A stretch of DNA of 64,000 bases from Ectobacillus funiculus (GCF_042429435.1 NZ_JBHMAF010000196.1); one strand, 5' to 3'; positions 32,708 to 41,433 are shown, counted from the stretch's first letter. Numbers and translations are program-made. The notes: a model not told the origin generated them from the letters alone.

Positions 32708-33259
32708 ATGAGAGTAGTTTCAGGAACATGCAAAGGACATCCGTTAAAGGCAGTACCCGGTCAGACAACACGTCCTACAACCGATAAAATAAAGGAAGCG
32801 ATTTTTAATATGATCGGTCCGTATTTTGACGGAGGCGTAGCGCTGGATTTGTTTGGAGGCAGCGGGGGTTTAGGAATAGAAGCATTAAGCCGCGGCATGG
32901 AAAAAGTAATTTTTGTTGACCGTGACGCAAAAGCTGTTCAGGTGATTCGGCAAAATATAGAGAGCTGCCGATTGACAAGCCAAGCGGAGGTATATCGAAA
33001 TGATGCTGATCGCGCTTTAAAAGCGCTTATTAAGAGGGGAATGGCATTTGATCTTGTTTTGCTTGATCCGCCATATAAACAACAACAGCTTGTTTCCTTA
33101 ATGAGCGTTTTGGATCAGTATGAATTGTTGAAAGAGAATGGAATCATTATGGCAGAGCATGCGGTAGATGTAGTTTTGCCGGAGACAGTAGGACGTCTCA
33201 TGCGCAGAAAGCACGAAGAGTACGGCAGCACAGCTGTATCCATTTATGAATACGAATGA
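32708..33259 (+). CDS. rsmD: 16S rRNA (guanine966-N2)-methyltransferase
   Basis: A 183-aa SAM-dependent methyltransferase of the RsmD family. Motifs: TRPTTDKIKEAIFN near residues 20-33, the SAM site LDLFGGSGGLGIEALSRG near 43-60, and the catalytic DPPY near 120. The ATG at 32708 follows AGGTAGGAATCAAC. It is coupled to coaD, 17 bp downstream. B. subtilis name: ylbH. Confidence 0.95.
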   Translation: MRVVSGTCKGHPLKAVPGQTTRPTTDKIKEAIFNMIGPYFDGGVALDLFGGSGGLGIEALSRGMEKVIFVDRDAKAVQVIRQNIESCRLTSQAEVYRNDADRALKALIKRGMAFDLVLLDPPYKQQQLVSLMSVLDQYELLKENGIIMAEHAVDVVLPETVGRLMRRKHEEYGSTAVSIYEYE

Positions 33260-33276
33260 GAAGGCGGGGAGCAGGA

Positions 33277-33762
33277 ATGGCAAGCATAGCGATTTGTCCA
33301 GGGAGTTTTGATCCAATTACGCTCGGACACTTGGATATTATTAAGCGAGGCGCAAATGTATTTAATGAAGTTTATGTAGTAGTGATGAATAACTCTTCAA
33401 AGAAGCCGCTTTTTACTGTAGAAGAGCGAATTGCACTCATCCAGGAGGTAACAAAAGATATGCCAAATGTAAAGGCAGATGTACATAGCGGTCTGCTTGT
33501 TGAGTATGCACGCAAGAGAGATGCAAGCGCTATTTTACGAGGATTGCGGGCTGTATCAGATTTTGAGTATGAAATGCAGATTACTTCAATGAACCGAAAG
33601 CTTGAGGAAAATATTGAAACGTTCTTTATGATGACAAACAATCAATATTCTTTCTTGAGCTCGAGCATTGTAAAAGAAGTTGCCAAATATGGAGCGAATG
33701 TTGCGGACCTTGTTCCCCCTGCTGTAGAAAAAGCATTAAAAGCGAAATTTAAAACCCCGTAG
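33277..33762 (+). CDS. coaD: Phosphopantetheine adenylyltransferase
   Basis: A 161-aa nucleotidyltransferase giving dephospho-CoA from 4'-phosphopantetheine and ATP. Motifs are GSFDPITLGH (T/HxGH type) and the C-terminal SSSIVKEVAKYG. The ATG at 33277 follows GGGGAGCAGGA; the longer frame from 33256 is not needed. The stop lies within its own terminator hairpin (33751-33779). Confidence 0.95.
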   Translation: MASIAICPGSFDPITLGHLDIIKRGANVFNEVYVVVMNNSSKKPLFTVEERIALIQEVTKDMPNVKADVHSGLLVEYARKRDASAILRGLRAVSDFEYEMQITSMNRKLEENIETFFMMTNNQYSFLSSSIVKEVAKYGANVADLVPPAVEKALKAKFKTP

Positions 33763-33779
33763 ATACGGGGTTTTCTTTA
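33751..33779. terminator. Shared terminator of coaD and ylbJ
   Basis: AAAACCCCGTA (33751-33761) and TACGGGGTTTT (33764-33774) with T-rich ends. It contains the coaD stop and reaches the ylbJ stop region. Confidence 0.85.
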
Positions 33780-34979
33780 CTTTGCACGCCGGCGTCGAAA
33801 GAGCAAAAATACATAAATGTATAAAAAAGCTAGTGTAATGATTGGCCCGTATGAGGTCATGGCAGTCCATGCTCCGAGTGTGTCAGTCTGTGGTCCTAGC
33901 ACCGGAATATCGTGGTCGTGGGGACGCAGGGAATGTGCATTCTCGTATAATGGCTGCCAGAGAAAATATGTACAAATAGGAGCGACAATGCTTTGGATGA
34001 TACGGCCAATAAAATAGGGCCGAAAACGAATGTCTGTGTCGGCGATAATGCTGGCTACTTGCGCATGAATAGAGAGACCGCTAAAGGCTAAGATGAAGCT
34101 TGTGATCATTGCTTGCTGTAGCAGCGTTGCATGCCCAGTCTGACTTGTCATTTGGCTGCCGAGCGTCATTTCAAAGAGACCGGACAATAGCGGTGCTGCA
34201 AAGGATCCTGGAAGTTGAAAGGCAGCTAGTATATATTGGATAATAGAGCTAGCGGCATCTGTGAAATGAATGACAGCGAGCATTTTATTTACTACTGAGA
34301 ATAAAATAATAAAACCGCCGACCATCAGCAGCGTTTGGATAGAGGAGACAATCGCATCCCCGATAAGCTTTCCGATTGGACGTTTTTCCTCAAGGCGCTT
34401 TTCATGCAGCACGTCAAAGGCATAACGAAGTGAGAACGGGCGATGCGGGGCTGGTGGAGCAACTTCGTTTGCGCCATAAAACCGCATAAACAATCCGACT
34501 GCAAAATTGCTTATGTAGTGAGAAGCTGCGAGAATCATACCAAGGTTTGGATTGTGAAAAAATCCCACAGCTACCGCGCCGAAAATAAATAGCGGATTTG
34601 AGGAATTGGTAAAGGATACAAGACGCTCTGCTTCAATTCGGCTGATTTGTTTTGTTTGACGCAAGCGAGCGCTTAGCTTTGCGCCTGATGGGAAGCCTGA
34701 AGCCATCCCCATTGTCCATACGAACGCGCCAACGCCAGGTACGCGGAATAAAGGACGCATAAGCGGTTCTAGTGCCACACCGATAAAGCTCACAACCCCT
34801 AGCCCAATTAAAAGCTCTGATACGATGAAAAAAGGCAGAAGAGAAGGAAATACAACCTCCCACCACATGTCAAGACCGCGAATGGAACCTTCCAGAGAGG
34901 CTTGTGGATTTGCGATGAGAGAAGCTGTTAAAAAGGTAATGCTACTGGCTAGTAACGCTGTTTTCAGTTTTGCTTGCAT
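33777..34979 (-). CDS. ylbJ: Sporulation integral membrane protein YlbJ
   Basis: A 400-aa membrane protein with about eight helices and two nucleoside-transporter-gate (Gate) domains, needed in B. subtilis for spore cortex formation and transcribed by sigma-E. Features: VFPSLLPFFIVSELLIGLG near the N-terminus and GMASGFPSGAKL. The ATG at 34979 behind AGGGGGGAGTAT is preferred over an in-frame start at 35036. It is convergent with coaD and divergent from ylbK. Confidence 0.9.
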   Translation of the reverse strand: MQAKLKTALLASSITFLTASLIANPQASLEGSIRGLDMWWEVVFPSLLPFFIVSELLIGLGVVSFIGVALEPLMRPLFRVPGVGAFVWTMGMASGFPSGAKLSARLRQTKQISRIEAERLVSFTNSSNPLFIFGAVAVGFFHNPNLGMILAASHYISNFAVGLFMRFYGANEVAPPAPHRPFSLRYAFDVLHEKRLEEKRPIGKLIGDAIVSSIQTLLMVGGFIILFSVVNKMLAVIHFTDAASSIIQYILAAFQLPGSFAAPLLSGLFEMTLGSQMTSQTGHATLLQQAMITSFILAFSGLSIHAQVASIIADTDIRFRPYFIGRIIQSIVAPICTYFLWQPLYENAHSLRPHDHDIPVLGPQTDTLGAWTAMTSYGPIITLAFLYIYVFLLFRRRRAK

Positions 34980-35084
34980 ATACTCCCCCCTTTTTGTCCA
35001 AGCGTTCAGTTCAGTATACGAAGATAGGGGGAGCATTTAGACCATAAGATGAAAAGAGAGAGAAATTTTCTAAAGGGTGAGGAT

Positions 35085-35879
35085 ATGAGTATACCAAAAA
35101 TCGGTCTTGCCCTCGGTTCAGGGGGGGCAAAGGGGTTTGCACATGTTGGCGTGATTAAGGTACTCAAGGAAGCGGGAATTCCCATTGATATGATTGCCGG
35201 CAGCAGTATGGGAGCACTCGTTGCGGTGTTTTATGCCGCTGGAAGCGATGTGGAGCGGCTGTATCAAATCGCGAAGTTGTTTAAACGTAAATATTATTTG
35301 GATTTTACGGTGCCGAAAATGGGATTCATTTCCGGAAAACGAGTAAAAGATATGATTAGAGCCCTTACATACAATAGAAGGTTGGAAGAGCTTGATATTC
35401 CAACAGCTGTTGTGGCAACCGATATTTTAACAGGAGAAAAGGTTGTTATGACAGAAGGGCCAATTGCCGAAGCAGTAAGGGGAAGTATTTCGATTCCTGG
35501 TATTTTTGTGCCGGAAAAAATGGGAGATCGTCTGCTTGTTGACGGTGGTGTAATTGATCGTATTCCTGTATCGGTTGTGAAAAGTTTAGGAGCCGATCTG
35601 GTCATTGCAGTTGATGTGTCTCCTATTAAGGTACAAGGAGAGGTAACAACGATTTATGATGTAATTATGCAGAGCATTGAAATTATGCAGCATGAACTTG
35701 TTCACCACCGACAAACCGCATCGGATTTAATGATGCATCCTGCTGTTGAACGCTTTAACTCTCGGGCCTTTACAGATCTTGAGGAGATTATTGCTGTTGG
35801 CGAAGATGAGGCCAGGAAGCATGTCGATGCGATTCGTGCATTGATTGAGAATTGGAAGGAGCAGAAAAATGGTATTTAA
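35085..35879 (+). CDS. ylbK: Patatin-like phospholipase family protein YlbK
   Basis: A 264-aa serine esterase of the patatin family. The oxyanion-hole motif GSGGAKGFAHVG is near residues 11-22, the nucleophile elbow GSSMG near 45-49, and the second catalytic aspartate in VDGGV near 163-167. The substrate is unknown. The ATG at 35085 follows AAAGGGTGAGGAT. Its 3' end overlaps the start of ylbL by 11 bases, so the two are coupled. Confidence 0.93.
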   Translation: MSIPKIGLALGSGGAKGFAHVGVIKVLKEAGIPIDMIAGSSMGALVAVFYAAGSDVERLYQIAKLFKRKYYLDFTVPKMGFISGKRVKDMIRALTYNRRLEELDIPTAVVATDILTGEKVVMTEGPIAEAVRGSISIPGIFVPEKMGDRLLVDGGVIDRIPVSVVKSLGADLVIAVDVSPIKVQGEVTTIYDVIMQSIEIMQHELVHHRQTASDLMMHPAVERFNSRAFTDLEEIIAVGEDEARKHVDAIRALIENWKEQKNGI

Positions 35880-36897
35880 GCGTTTACGGTACTTATTTGT
35901 GTTTTTGTTGGCTGCTTTATTTGCGGCTGGCATTACGTATGTACCGCTGCCGTATTATATTACGAAGCCGGGGTTAGCTGATGAACTTGACCAGTATGTG
36001 AAAATTAAGAATGGCTATCACGAAAAAGGGGATTTTATGCTTGTGACCGTTTCAATGTCGCGGGCGAATGTAATTAGCTATCTTGTTGCAAAAATGAACA
36101 AATATCATGAGATTTTCAAAAAGGAAGAGATTATGCCTACTGGGGAAAGTGACGCGGATTATCAATTTAAGCAGCTGCATCTTATGCAGGAGTCACAGGA
36201 TGCTGCTATCTACAATGCCTATAAGCGTGCAGAGAAACAGGTCTCATATGAAAACAAGGGTGTCATTGTGCTTGCAGTTTCAGATAAGATGCCGGCTAAA
36301 AAGAAGCTGCAAGCAGGGGATCAACTCATTGCTGTGGATGAGCAACCGCTGCAAACAGCAGAAGAGTTTATCGACTATATGAAAACAAAAAAACAGGGGG
36401 ATACCGTAAAAATTCGGTATGTACGAGAAAAGGAAGAAAAAACGATCACCCTTCCGTTAGAGCCAATACAAGGAGCGGACGGACGTGTTGGAATTGGGGT
36501 GCAGATTGTAACAAATACAAAGCTTAAAGTTGAGCCAGACATAAAGATCGATTCGCACCGTATTGGCGGACCATCAGCCGGCCTTATGTTCACGCTGGAG
36601 ATCTATAACCAGCTTACAAAGGGAGATATAACAAAGGGTTGGGAAATTGCAGGAACAGGTACGATGGATGCGAAGGGACAAGTCGGCCCAATTGGGGGGA
36701 TTTCACAAAAGGTTATCGCTGCAAACGATGCGGGTGCAGAAATTTTCTTTGCGCCAAATGAACAAAGTGCAGCAGACTCCAACTATAACGAGGCGGTCAA
36801 AACAGCAAAGGATATCGGTGCAAAGATGAAGATTGTTCCGGTAGATACACTGGATGATGCACTTGCATTTTTGCAAAAGCTAGAAGAAAAAAAGTAA
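35869..36897 (+). CDS. ylbL: PDZ and Lon-like membrane-anchored protease YlbL
   Basis: A 342-aa protein with an N-terminal membrane anchor (LFVFLLAALFAAGITYVPL), a PDZ domain (about 130-220) and a C-terminal Lon-type peptidase S16 domain. The catalytic serine should be in GGPSAGLMF and the lysine in GGISQKVIAA. YlbL degrades SOS-induced division inhibitor YneA in B. subtilis together with CtpA. The ATG at 35869 follows AAGGAGCAGAAAA inside ylbK. Confidence 0.92.
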   Translation: MVFKRLRYLFVFLLAALFAAGITYVPLPYYITKPGLADELDQYVKIKNGYHEKGDFMLVTVSMSRANVISYLVAKMNKYHEIFKKEEIMPTGESDADYQFKQLHLMQESQDAAIYNAYKRAEKQVSYENKGVIVLAVSDKMPAKKKLQAGDQLIAVDEQPLQTAEEFIDYMKTKKQGDTVKIRYVREKEEKTITLPLEPIQGADGRVGIGVQIVTNTKLKVEPDIKIDSHRIGGPSAGLMFTLEIYNQLTKGDITKGWEIAGTGTMDAKGQVGPIGGISQKVIAANDAGAEIFFAPNEQSAADSNYNEAVKTAKDIGAKMKIVPVDTLDDALAFLQKLEEKK

Positions 36898-36984
36898 AGA
36901 ACGGGAGATCGCTTGCGTTTTCTTTTTAAACAGCATAAGCAAGTAACTCGCTTTTGGGAGTGAGCTAGCTTGCCGTGAAGAAAG

Positions 36985-37029
36985 GCCTCGACCAATGAAG
37001 AAACAGCTCCTCGTTGGTCGGGGCTTTTT
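36985..37029 (+). terminator. ylbL terminator
   Basis: GCCTCGACCAA (36985-36995) pairs with TTGGTCGGGGC (37014-37024), followed by TTTTT that merges into a family 1 repeat start. Confidence 0.75.
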
Positions 37030-37074
37030 ACACTGTAGGAAAGAATAAATTTCCAGCTAGAAGCGACTTCGCTG
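37029..37074 (+). repeat. Dispersed repeat family 1, copy J (left third only)
   Basis: CACTGTAGGAAAGAATAAAT, TTCCAGCTAGAAGCGA and then a break. The end touches the tmcAL stop codon. Confidence 0.7.
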
Positions 37075-37075
37075 G

Positions 37076-38302
37076 CTATATTTGAAATCGTTTTGCAACT
37101 TCGTCATAGCGAATCGGATGCTGCGTAAAATCCCGTTTCAGCATCATGGACTGCAGCGGCTCTGGAAGGACGGAGTAATATACGCTTCCCGCTTTTATAT
37201 CAAGCTGAAGAAGCGGATGTGAAGCTGATTTAATATTAGCAACAAGGGGAAGGGAAGCTGCTTTCTTATAGGCGGATAAATAACTTTGCCCCTTTTTTGA
37301 CATGCCGAGCAGCCTGATGTAGGTTGGTGTGTTTACGCGCATCTCTTCTTTTGTTGTATGTGTTAGCACATGAACAAGTAAGCGCTGCAGGCGTGTCCAT
37401 GTGTAACGCTTTGTTTTTAATGCTTCCATGAATGAGATAAACGAAGAGGCTTCTTTGACAGCGGATAAGATGCGATGCTCCAATCCTTCCTGTACTTCAT
37501 AGATATTGCTTAGTTGTGCGGGCGACATTGTTAATAGCTTATATTTCAGAAATGGGAAATATCGTTCCCAATTGTGAAATATGCCATATGTTTCATAATA
37601 GTTCTCAAGCTCTATCAGTGTGGAGGGAGGAATCACTCCTGCGGCACTGCTTAGGCTGTTGGCTGTAAGATGCTTTCGTATGCTTGTTGCACTTGCGATG
37701 GAAGCCGATGCGAATGTTTCGTCATGGTACTGCGCGCTAAGGCGCGGGACTGTTCTTGGAATGATGCTGCTGCCTTGTTCTACAATTGCTTGTACGTAGT
37801 GAAAGCCAAGAATGTTGTTAGGTTTTGACATGTCTAGTATCGCATGTTCTCCCTGAATGGCAGCGAAAGCCTCCGATAGCGCTTTTGGATAGCTCATTCC
37901 TTGCTGCATGAAGGAGCGAACTGCCGCATCAAATGCGTCCTGATGTGTTTGGCGCAATTTCACAAGGGAGAGAAACTGCTCGATTTGTCCACTTTCGCTG
38001 CCAAAGCAAAGCTCTTGAACGCCAAGTGCCTCAAGGATGGATATCGCACCATTTGCGAAGATGGAAGCCTGTTGAACAGCGAACGCATAAGGAAGCTCTA
38101 CAACAAGATCCACGCCGCCTAGAAGGGCCATCTTCGTCCGCGCCCACTTTGAAACGAGTGCCGGCTCACCGCGCTGTAAAAAAGATCCGCTCATTACGGC
38201 AATCGTAACATCTGCAGCTGTTAAGTTTTTTGTTTCTTGCAAATGATAAGCATGTCCGTTATGAAACGGATTATATTCTACAATTACACCTGCTGTCTTC
38301 AA
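37076..38302 (-). CDS. tmcAL: tRNA(Met) cytidine acetate ligase
   Basis: A 408-aa nucleotidyltransferase-like enzyme that makes N4-acetylcytidine at the wobble base of elongator tRNA-Met from acetate and ATP. The HxGH-type site is EYNPFHNGH near residues 9-17. The start is TTG at 38302 with AAGGAGGTAAGACC. It equals B. subtilis ylbM. The stop codon adjoins a truncated family 1 repeat. It is divergent from ylbN. Confidence 0.9.
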   Translation of the reverse strand: MKTAGVIVEYNPFHNGHAYHLQETKNLTAADVTIAVMSGSFLQRGEPALVSKWARTKMALLGGVDLVVELPYAFAVQQASIFANGAISILEALGVQELCFGSESGQIEQFLSLVKLRQTHQDAFDAAVRSFMQQGMSYPKALSEAFAAIQGEHAILDMSKPNNILGFHYVQAIVEQGSSIIPRTVPRLSAQYHDETFASASIASATSIRKHLTANSLSSAAGVIPPSTLIELENYYETYGIFHNWERYFPFLKYKLLTMSPAQLSNIYEVQEGLEHRILSAVKEASSFISFMEALKTKRYTWTRLQRLLVHVLTHTTKEEMRVNTPTYIRLLGMSKKGQSYLSAYKKAASLPLVANIKSASHPLLQLDIKAGSVYYSVLPEPLQSMMLKRDFTQHPIRYDEVAKRFQI

Positions 38303-38422
38303 AGGTCTTACCTCCTTAAAAATATTGCATTCCGTAGCTTTTCTTATGGAGTTATGTATAAGAACGTGATAATGTGTATATATTGCGTCATATTGACTTC
38401 ATTATAGTGTAAAGAAAAAACA

Positions 38423-38451
38423 TTGACAAATATAGAAACGCTCTATATAAT
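38423..38451 (+). promoter_or_regulatory. Consensus sigma-A promoter for ylbN-rpmF
   Basis: TTGACA (38423-38428), 17 bp, TATAAT (38446-38451). It is a perfect match to consensus, 29 bp before the ylbN ATG, as suits a ribosomal-protein unit. Confidence 0.85.
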
Positions 38452-38479
38452 TTTCTTTGTTGCCTTGAGGTGATTTTAA

Positions 38480-38983
38480 ATGAAATGGTCAATCCATCAA
38501 TTAAACAAATACCGAAGCAAAGGGCTAACGTTCGACGAAACAGTCGATGTAAGCGAATTGAAGGGAAGTGCTGATATTCGAGACATTTCTCCTGTTCGCG
38601 TAGCGGGACGAGCGGATCTTGGTGCGAATAAGTTCACGTTTCATTTTCGCATTACAGGCACGATGGTGTTACCTTGCTCCCGAACGTTAGCAGATGTAGC
38701 ATTTCCGTTTGATATTGAAACAACAGAGGTGTTCCTCGCTTCGAAGGAAGAGCACGAAGATGAGGCAGAAGTTCATTATTTACAAGGAGAGGTACTTGAC
38801 TTGCTCCCTGTAATTAAGGAAAATATAATTCTGGAAATTCCAATACAAATTTTCAGTGATGAGGCTTCAACCGAGGCACCGATGAAAGGTCAAGACTGGC
38901 AGGTTATTACGGAGAAGGAACAGACTGAGAAGGTTGATCCTCGTCTTGAGGGACTTGCGAAGTTTTTTGACAAACAAAAATAG
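38480..38983 (+). CDS. ylbN: YceD/DUF177 family protein
   Basis: A 167-aa acidic protein of the DUF177 (YceD/YlbN) family. It is almost always encoded just before rpmF, as here, and has been linked to ribosome or 23S rRNA maturation. Its beta-rich middle (KFTFHFRITGTMVLPCSR) and the DLLPVIKENIILEIPIQ segment are typical. The ATG follows TTGAGGTGATTTTAA. A perfect sigma-A promoter lies upstream. Confidence 0.92.
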   Translation: MKWSIHQLNKYRSKGLTFDETVDVSELKGSADIRDISPVRVAGRADLGANKFTFHFRITGTMVLPCSRTLADVAFPFDIETTEVFLASKEEHEDEAEVHYLQGEVLDLLPVIKENIILEIPIQIFSDEASTEAPMKGQDWQVITEKEQTEKVDPRLEGLAKFFDKQK

Positions 38984-39040
38984 AAGACCAGCATTAGGAC
39001 TTCATATGAAACAAAGCACTCTTTTAAGGAGGTGGGAATA

Positions 39041-39214
39041 ATGGCAGTACCTTTCAGAAGAACATCCAAAACTGTAAAAAGAAAACGCCGCACGCACTTC
39101 AAACTAGCAGTACCTGGTATGACAGCATGCCCAAACTGTGGTGAATTGAAGCTTGCTCACCGCGTATGCAAATCATGCGGTACTTATAAAGGCAAAGAAG
39201 TTATCGGTCAGTAA
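39041..39214 (+). CDS. rpmF: 50S ribosomal protein L32 (zinc-binding type)
   Basis: A 57-aa basic protein with the L32 start MAVPFRRTSKTVKRKRR and two Cys pairs (CPNC and CKSC) that bind zinc. The ATG at 39041 follows AAGGAGGTGGGAATA. It shares a transcript with ylbN (57 bp apart) and is followed by a terminator. Confidence 0.97.
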   Translation: MAVPFRRTSKTVKRKRRTHFKLAVPGMTACPNCGELKLAHRVCKSCGTYKGKEVIGQ

Positions 39215-39222
39215 TGACTGTC

Positions 39223-39253
39223 AGCGCAGAAGAAATTCTTCTGCGCTTGTTTT
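39223..39253 (+). terminator. rpmF terminator
   Basis: AGCGCAGAAG and CTTCTGCGCT around AAATT, then TTGTTTTAG. Confidence 0.85.
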
Positions 39254-39282
39254 AGTTTTATGTAAGAACGCTCTCAGCCTCT

Positions 39283-39600
39283 TCATAGATCTTGAAATAA
39301 ACGTATCATATCACGGCGATGAATGCCGTTCTCAAAAGCTTCCTCCTCATCGTGCTGAATGAAAAAATGTTTATCGGCCCCGATGATTCGAAACCCGCAT
39401 ATTTGATACAGAGCAAGTTGCCTAATGCTTGCATTTCCAGCACCAACTTCGCTTGTCTTATAGCCTTGTGAAGTAGCGTAATGTACTGCATGGTTAACTA
39501 GCTGCTTCCCCATTCCTTTTCCCTGATGCTTCCCCGCTCCAGCGATATTGACCAACTCTACTGTTTCTGGTCCTGCTGGAAGAAGGACATATACTCCAAA
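39283..39600 (-). pseudogene. N-terminally truncated GNAT acetyltransferase
   Basis: The minus-strand frame starts after a TAG near 39597 and reads GVYVLLPAGPETVELVNIAG, then the acetyl-CoA-binding loop region GKGMGKQLVNHAV and the C-terminal ALYQICGFRIIGADKHFF. This is the last two thirds of a YvbK-like N-acetyltransferase; the N-terminal strands and a start are missing. An internal ATG at 39555 would cut off conserved strand 4, so translation from it should not give an active enzyme. I call it a gene remnant. Confidence 0.7.
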
Positions 39601-39817
39601 CTAATTCTAACAACTGATAGGAACTCCCTGCCTTTCTCTTTTCTGATTGCGGGATGTAAATAGGTTTGTTCACCTGTTTAGAAGGAATTTAGCAGCCTCT
39701 CCCGAAACATAGTACATGTAAAAAGATACTCAAGTAGAAAGAACGGCTGCATGATGAATAGAAAGGAGGAGTACAGAGAGGTGCTGATTCAATAGGGTAT
39801 CTCCTGTACGATAGCTG

Positions 39818-40579
39818 ATGCAGAAGATAATCGTGGAACGAGAGCAGGGCATTGTATGGGCAACGTTCAACCGGCCGGAGCGCCGTAATGCAATTGATTT
39901 TGATGTGATGGATGAACTTGCGGCACTGCTTGCAGAAGTGAGGCAAACTAGGGAGGACAAGGCGCTTGTACTGACAGGAGCAGGAGATGTGTTTTGTTCG
40001 GGTGGTGATTTACAGCTTTTTCATGGACTGTATACGAAAGAAGAAGCATATCCAATGCTAAAGAAAATGGGAGACATTTTATATGAACTTATGACGCTCC
40101 CTAAACCAACGATTGCTTTATTGAACGGGGCTGCAGTCGGCGGTGGTTGTGAAATTGCGATTGCATGCGACTATCGTTTCGCGGCTAGTACGGCAATGGT
40201 AGGCTTTGTACAAGGGCACCTGGCTATTACAACAGGATGGGGAGGGGCAGCGATGCTGTTTGAAAAGCTTCGTCATGATCAGGCAATGACGTTCCTATGC
40301 TCTGCGCAACGCTTTGGCACGAAAGAGGCGGAGCAGCTTGGCTTTGTACATGAAATATTTGAGGGAGATGTGAAACTATCATGCCAAAAGTGGATAGAAA
40401 GCATGCTTTCACCTCGAGTTGAGGTACTATCCGCTTATAAGATGGCAGCTGTTCGCGGATGGAATGCAGCATATTTGAAAGAACGTATGGATCAGGAGAT
40501 CAAAGAATGTGCAGCTCTTTGGGAGTCTCCTGCACATCATGCGGCTGTAGCCTCCTTTTTACACTGTAAGAAAGTATAA
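39818..40579 (+). CDS. Enoyl-CoA hydratase/isomerase family protein
   Basis: A 253-aa crotonase-fold protein. The substrate-binding stretch FNRPERRNAIDFDVM is at residues 18-32, the oxyanion block GAGDVFCSGGDLQ near 51-63, and GAAVGGGCEIAIACD near 107-121. The physiological substrate is unknown (it may hydrate or isomerise a 3-hydroxyacyl- or enoyl-CoA). The ribosome site before the ATG is weak. The last seven residues, FLHCKKV, and the stop are encoded by the start of a family 1 repeat, so the native C-terminus has probably been replaced. Confidence 0.85.
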   Translation: MQKIIVEREQGIVWATFNRPERRNAIDFDVMDELAALLAEVRQTREDKALVLTGAGDVFCSGGDLQLFHGLYTKEEAYPMLKKMGDILYELMTLPKPTIALLNGAAVGGGCEIAIACDYRFAASTAMVGFVQGHLAITTGWGGAAMLFEKLRHDQAMTFLCSAQRFGTKEAEQLGFVHEIFEGDVKLSCQKWIESMLSPRVEVLSAYKMAAVRGWNAAYLKERMDQEIKECAALWESPAHHAAVASFLHCKKV

Positions 40580-40695
40580 ATTTCCAGCTAGAAGCCAACT
40601 CGACGTAGTCGGAAATTTTAGGAATACAGTATAAGTGCAACTACGCCTCTGTCTTCGCCCAAGGGCAGGGCTCGCCAATCGGCGAGTTTTCTTTA
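40560..40695 (+). repeat. Dispersed repeat family 1, copy K (best full copy)
   Basis: The cleanest copy: CACTGTAAGAAAGTATAAAT at the left, CGACGTAGTCGGAAATTTTA in the middle, GCAACTACGCCTCTGTC, and the terminal CTCGCCAATCGGCGAG followed by TTTTCTTTA. It starts inside the coding end of the enoyl-CoA hydratase gene. Confidence 0.9.
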
Positions 40696-40780
40696 AAGCG
40701 TTAAGTGTATGTGATAGGTTGTTCAATTTGGAAAAGTTCATATAGTCAAGCAAAAAATACATATTTTTAGCATTTTGCTA

Positions 40781-40809
40781 TTCTATCGTTTCTACCAACA
40801 GCATATGTT
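40781..40809 (+). promoter_or_regulatory. Possible sigma-E promoter of gerR
   Basis: TTCTATCG (40781-40788), 13 bp, CATATGTT (40802-40809), close to the sigma-E -10 type CATANNNT. The same layout occurs before spoVD. B. subtilis gerR is sigma-E dependent. A sigma-A-like pair, TTGTTC and TATAGT at 40719 and 40741 (16 bp apart), is an alternative. Confidence 0.3.
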
Positions 40810-40838
40810 TAATAAAAAATGCTCAAGGAGGACTTTAG

Positions 40839-41399
40839 ATGGCAACAACACGCCAAGATGCTTGGACAGATGAAGAGGATTTGCTACTGGCCGAAGTGGT
40901 GTTGCGTCATATTCGTGAAGGAGGAACGCAGTTATCCGCCTTCAAGGAAGTGGGGCGTCAGCTATCACGCACGCCAGCAGCTTGTGGCTTCCGGTGGAAC
41001 TCGTATGTGAGAAAGCTATATAAGGAGCAAATTGAAGAAGCAAAGCAAATTCGAAAAGCAACACCTGCTTCCGTCGAAATTGAACAAAAACAGGAGCAGC
41101 ATGGAGTAGTAACATTTGCAACACTGGATGATGTAATCTTCTTTTTACAGGATTATAAAAATGCAAAGGGCGCTAGTGAAGCAATAAGCTGGCAGGAGAA
41201 GCTAGAACAATTGCAGCAGGAAGTAGAGCAGCTGCGTCAGGAAAATAATCGCTTACAGCAAAAGCTCTCTCGCTATGAAGAGGAGTATCGTACATTGTTT
41301 GACTATATTGACCGAAAACGCAGTGTTGTAGAATCTGGAGAAGAACGGGGGATACAACTGCTGCGGGAACACAATGTTTTGGAAAAAATTGAAAAATAA
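40839..41399 (+). CDS. gerR: RsfA/GerR-family sporulation transcription regulator
   Basis: A 186-aa protein with an N-terminal Myb/SANT-like helix-turn-helix (WTDEEDLLLAEVVLRHIREG through RTPAACGFRWNSYVR, residues 9-61), a linker, and a C-terminal coiled coil (about 118-158, rich in Q, E and L). It corresponds to B. subtilis ylbO (gerR), a mother-cell regulator of sigma-E genes in this position. The ATG follows AAGGAGGACTTTAG. Confidence 0.87.
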   Translation: MATTRQDAWTDEEDLLLAEVVLRHIREGGTQLSAFKEVGRQLSRTPAACGFRWNSYVRKLYKEQIEEAKQIRKATPASVEIEQKQEQHGVVTFATLDDVIFFLQDYKNAKGASEAISWQEKLEQLQQEVEQLRQENNRLQQKLSRYEEEYRTLFDYIDRKRSVVESGEERGIQLLREHNVLEKIEK

Positions 41400-41433
41400 A
41401 ACAGCTGCCTCTTATGAGGCAGCTGTTTTATTT
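41399..41433. terminator. Bidirectional terminator of gerR and ylbP
   Basis: AAACAGCTGCCTC (41399-41411) and GAGGCAGCTGTTT (41416-41428), loop TTAT, flanked by T-rich and A-rich ends between two convergent genes. Confidence 0.85.

Noticed and set aside
33817..34017. Plus-strand open frame of 66 codons
   Set aside because: Antisense to ylbJ with no site; ylbJ has clear membrane helices and family motifs.
37929..38208. Plus-strand open frames of 73 and 91 codons inside tmcAL
   Set aside because: They are shadows of a well-supported minus-strand gene with the EYNPFHNGH motif.
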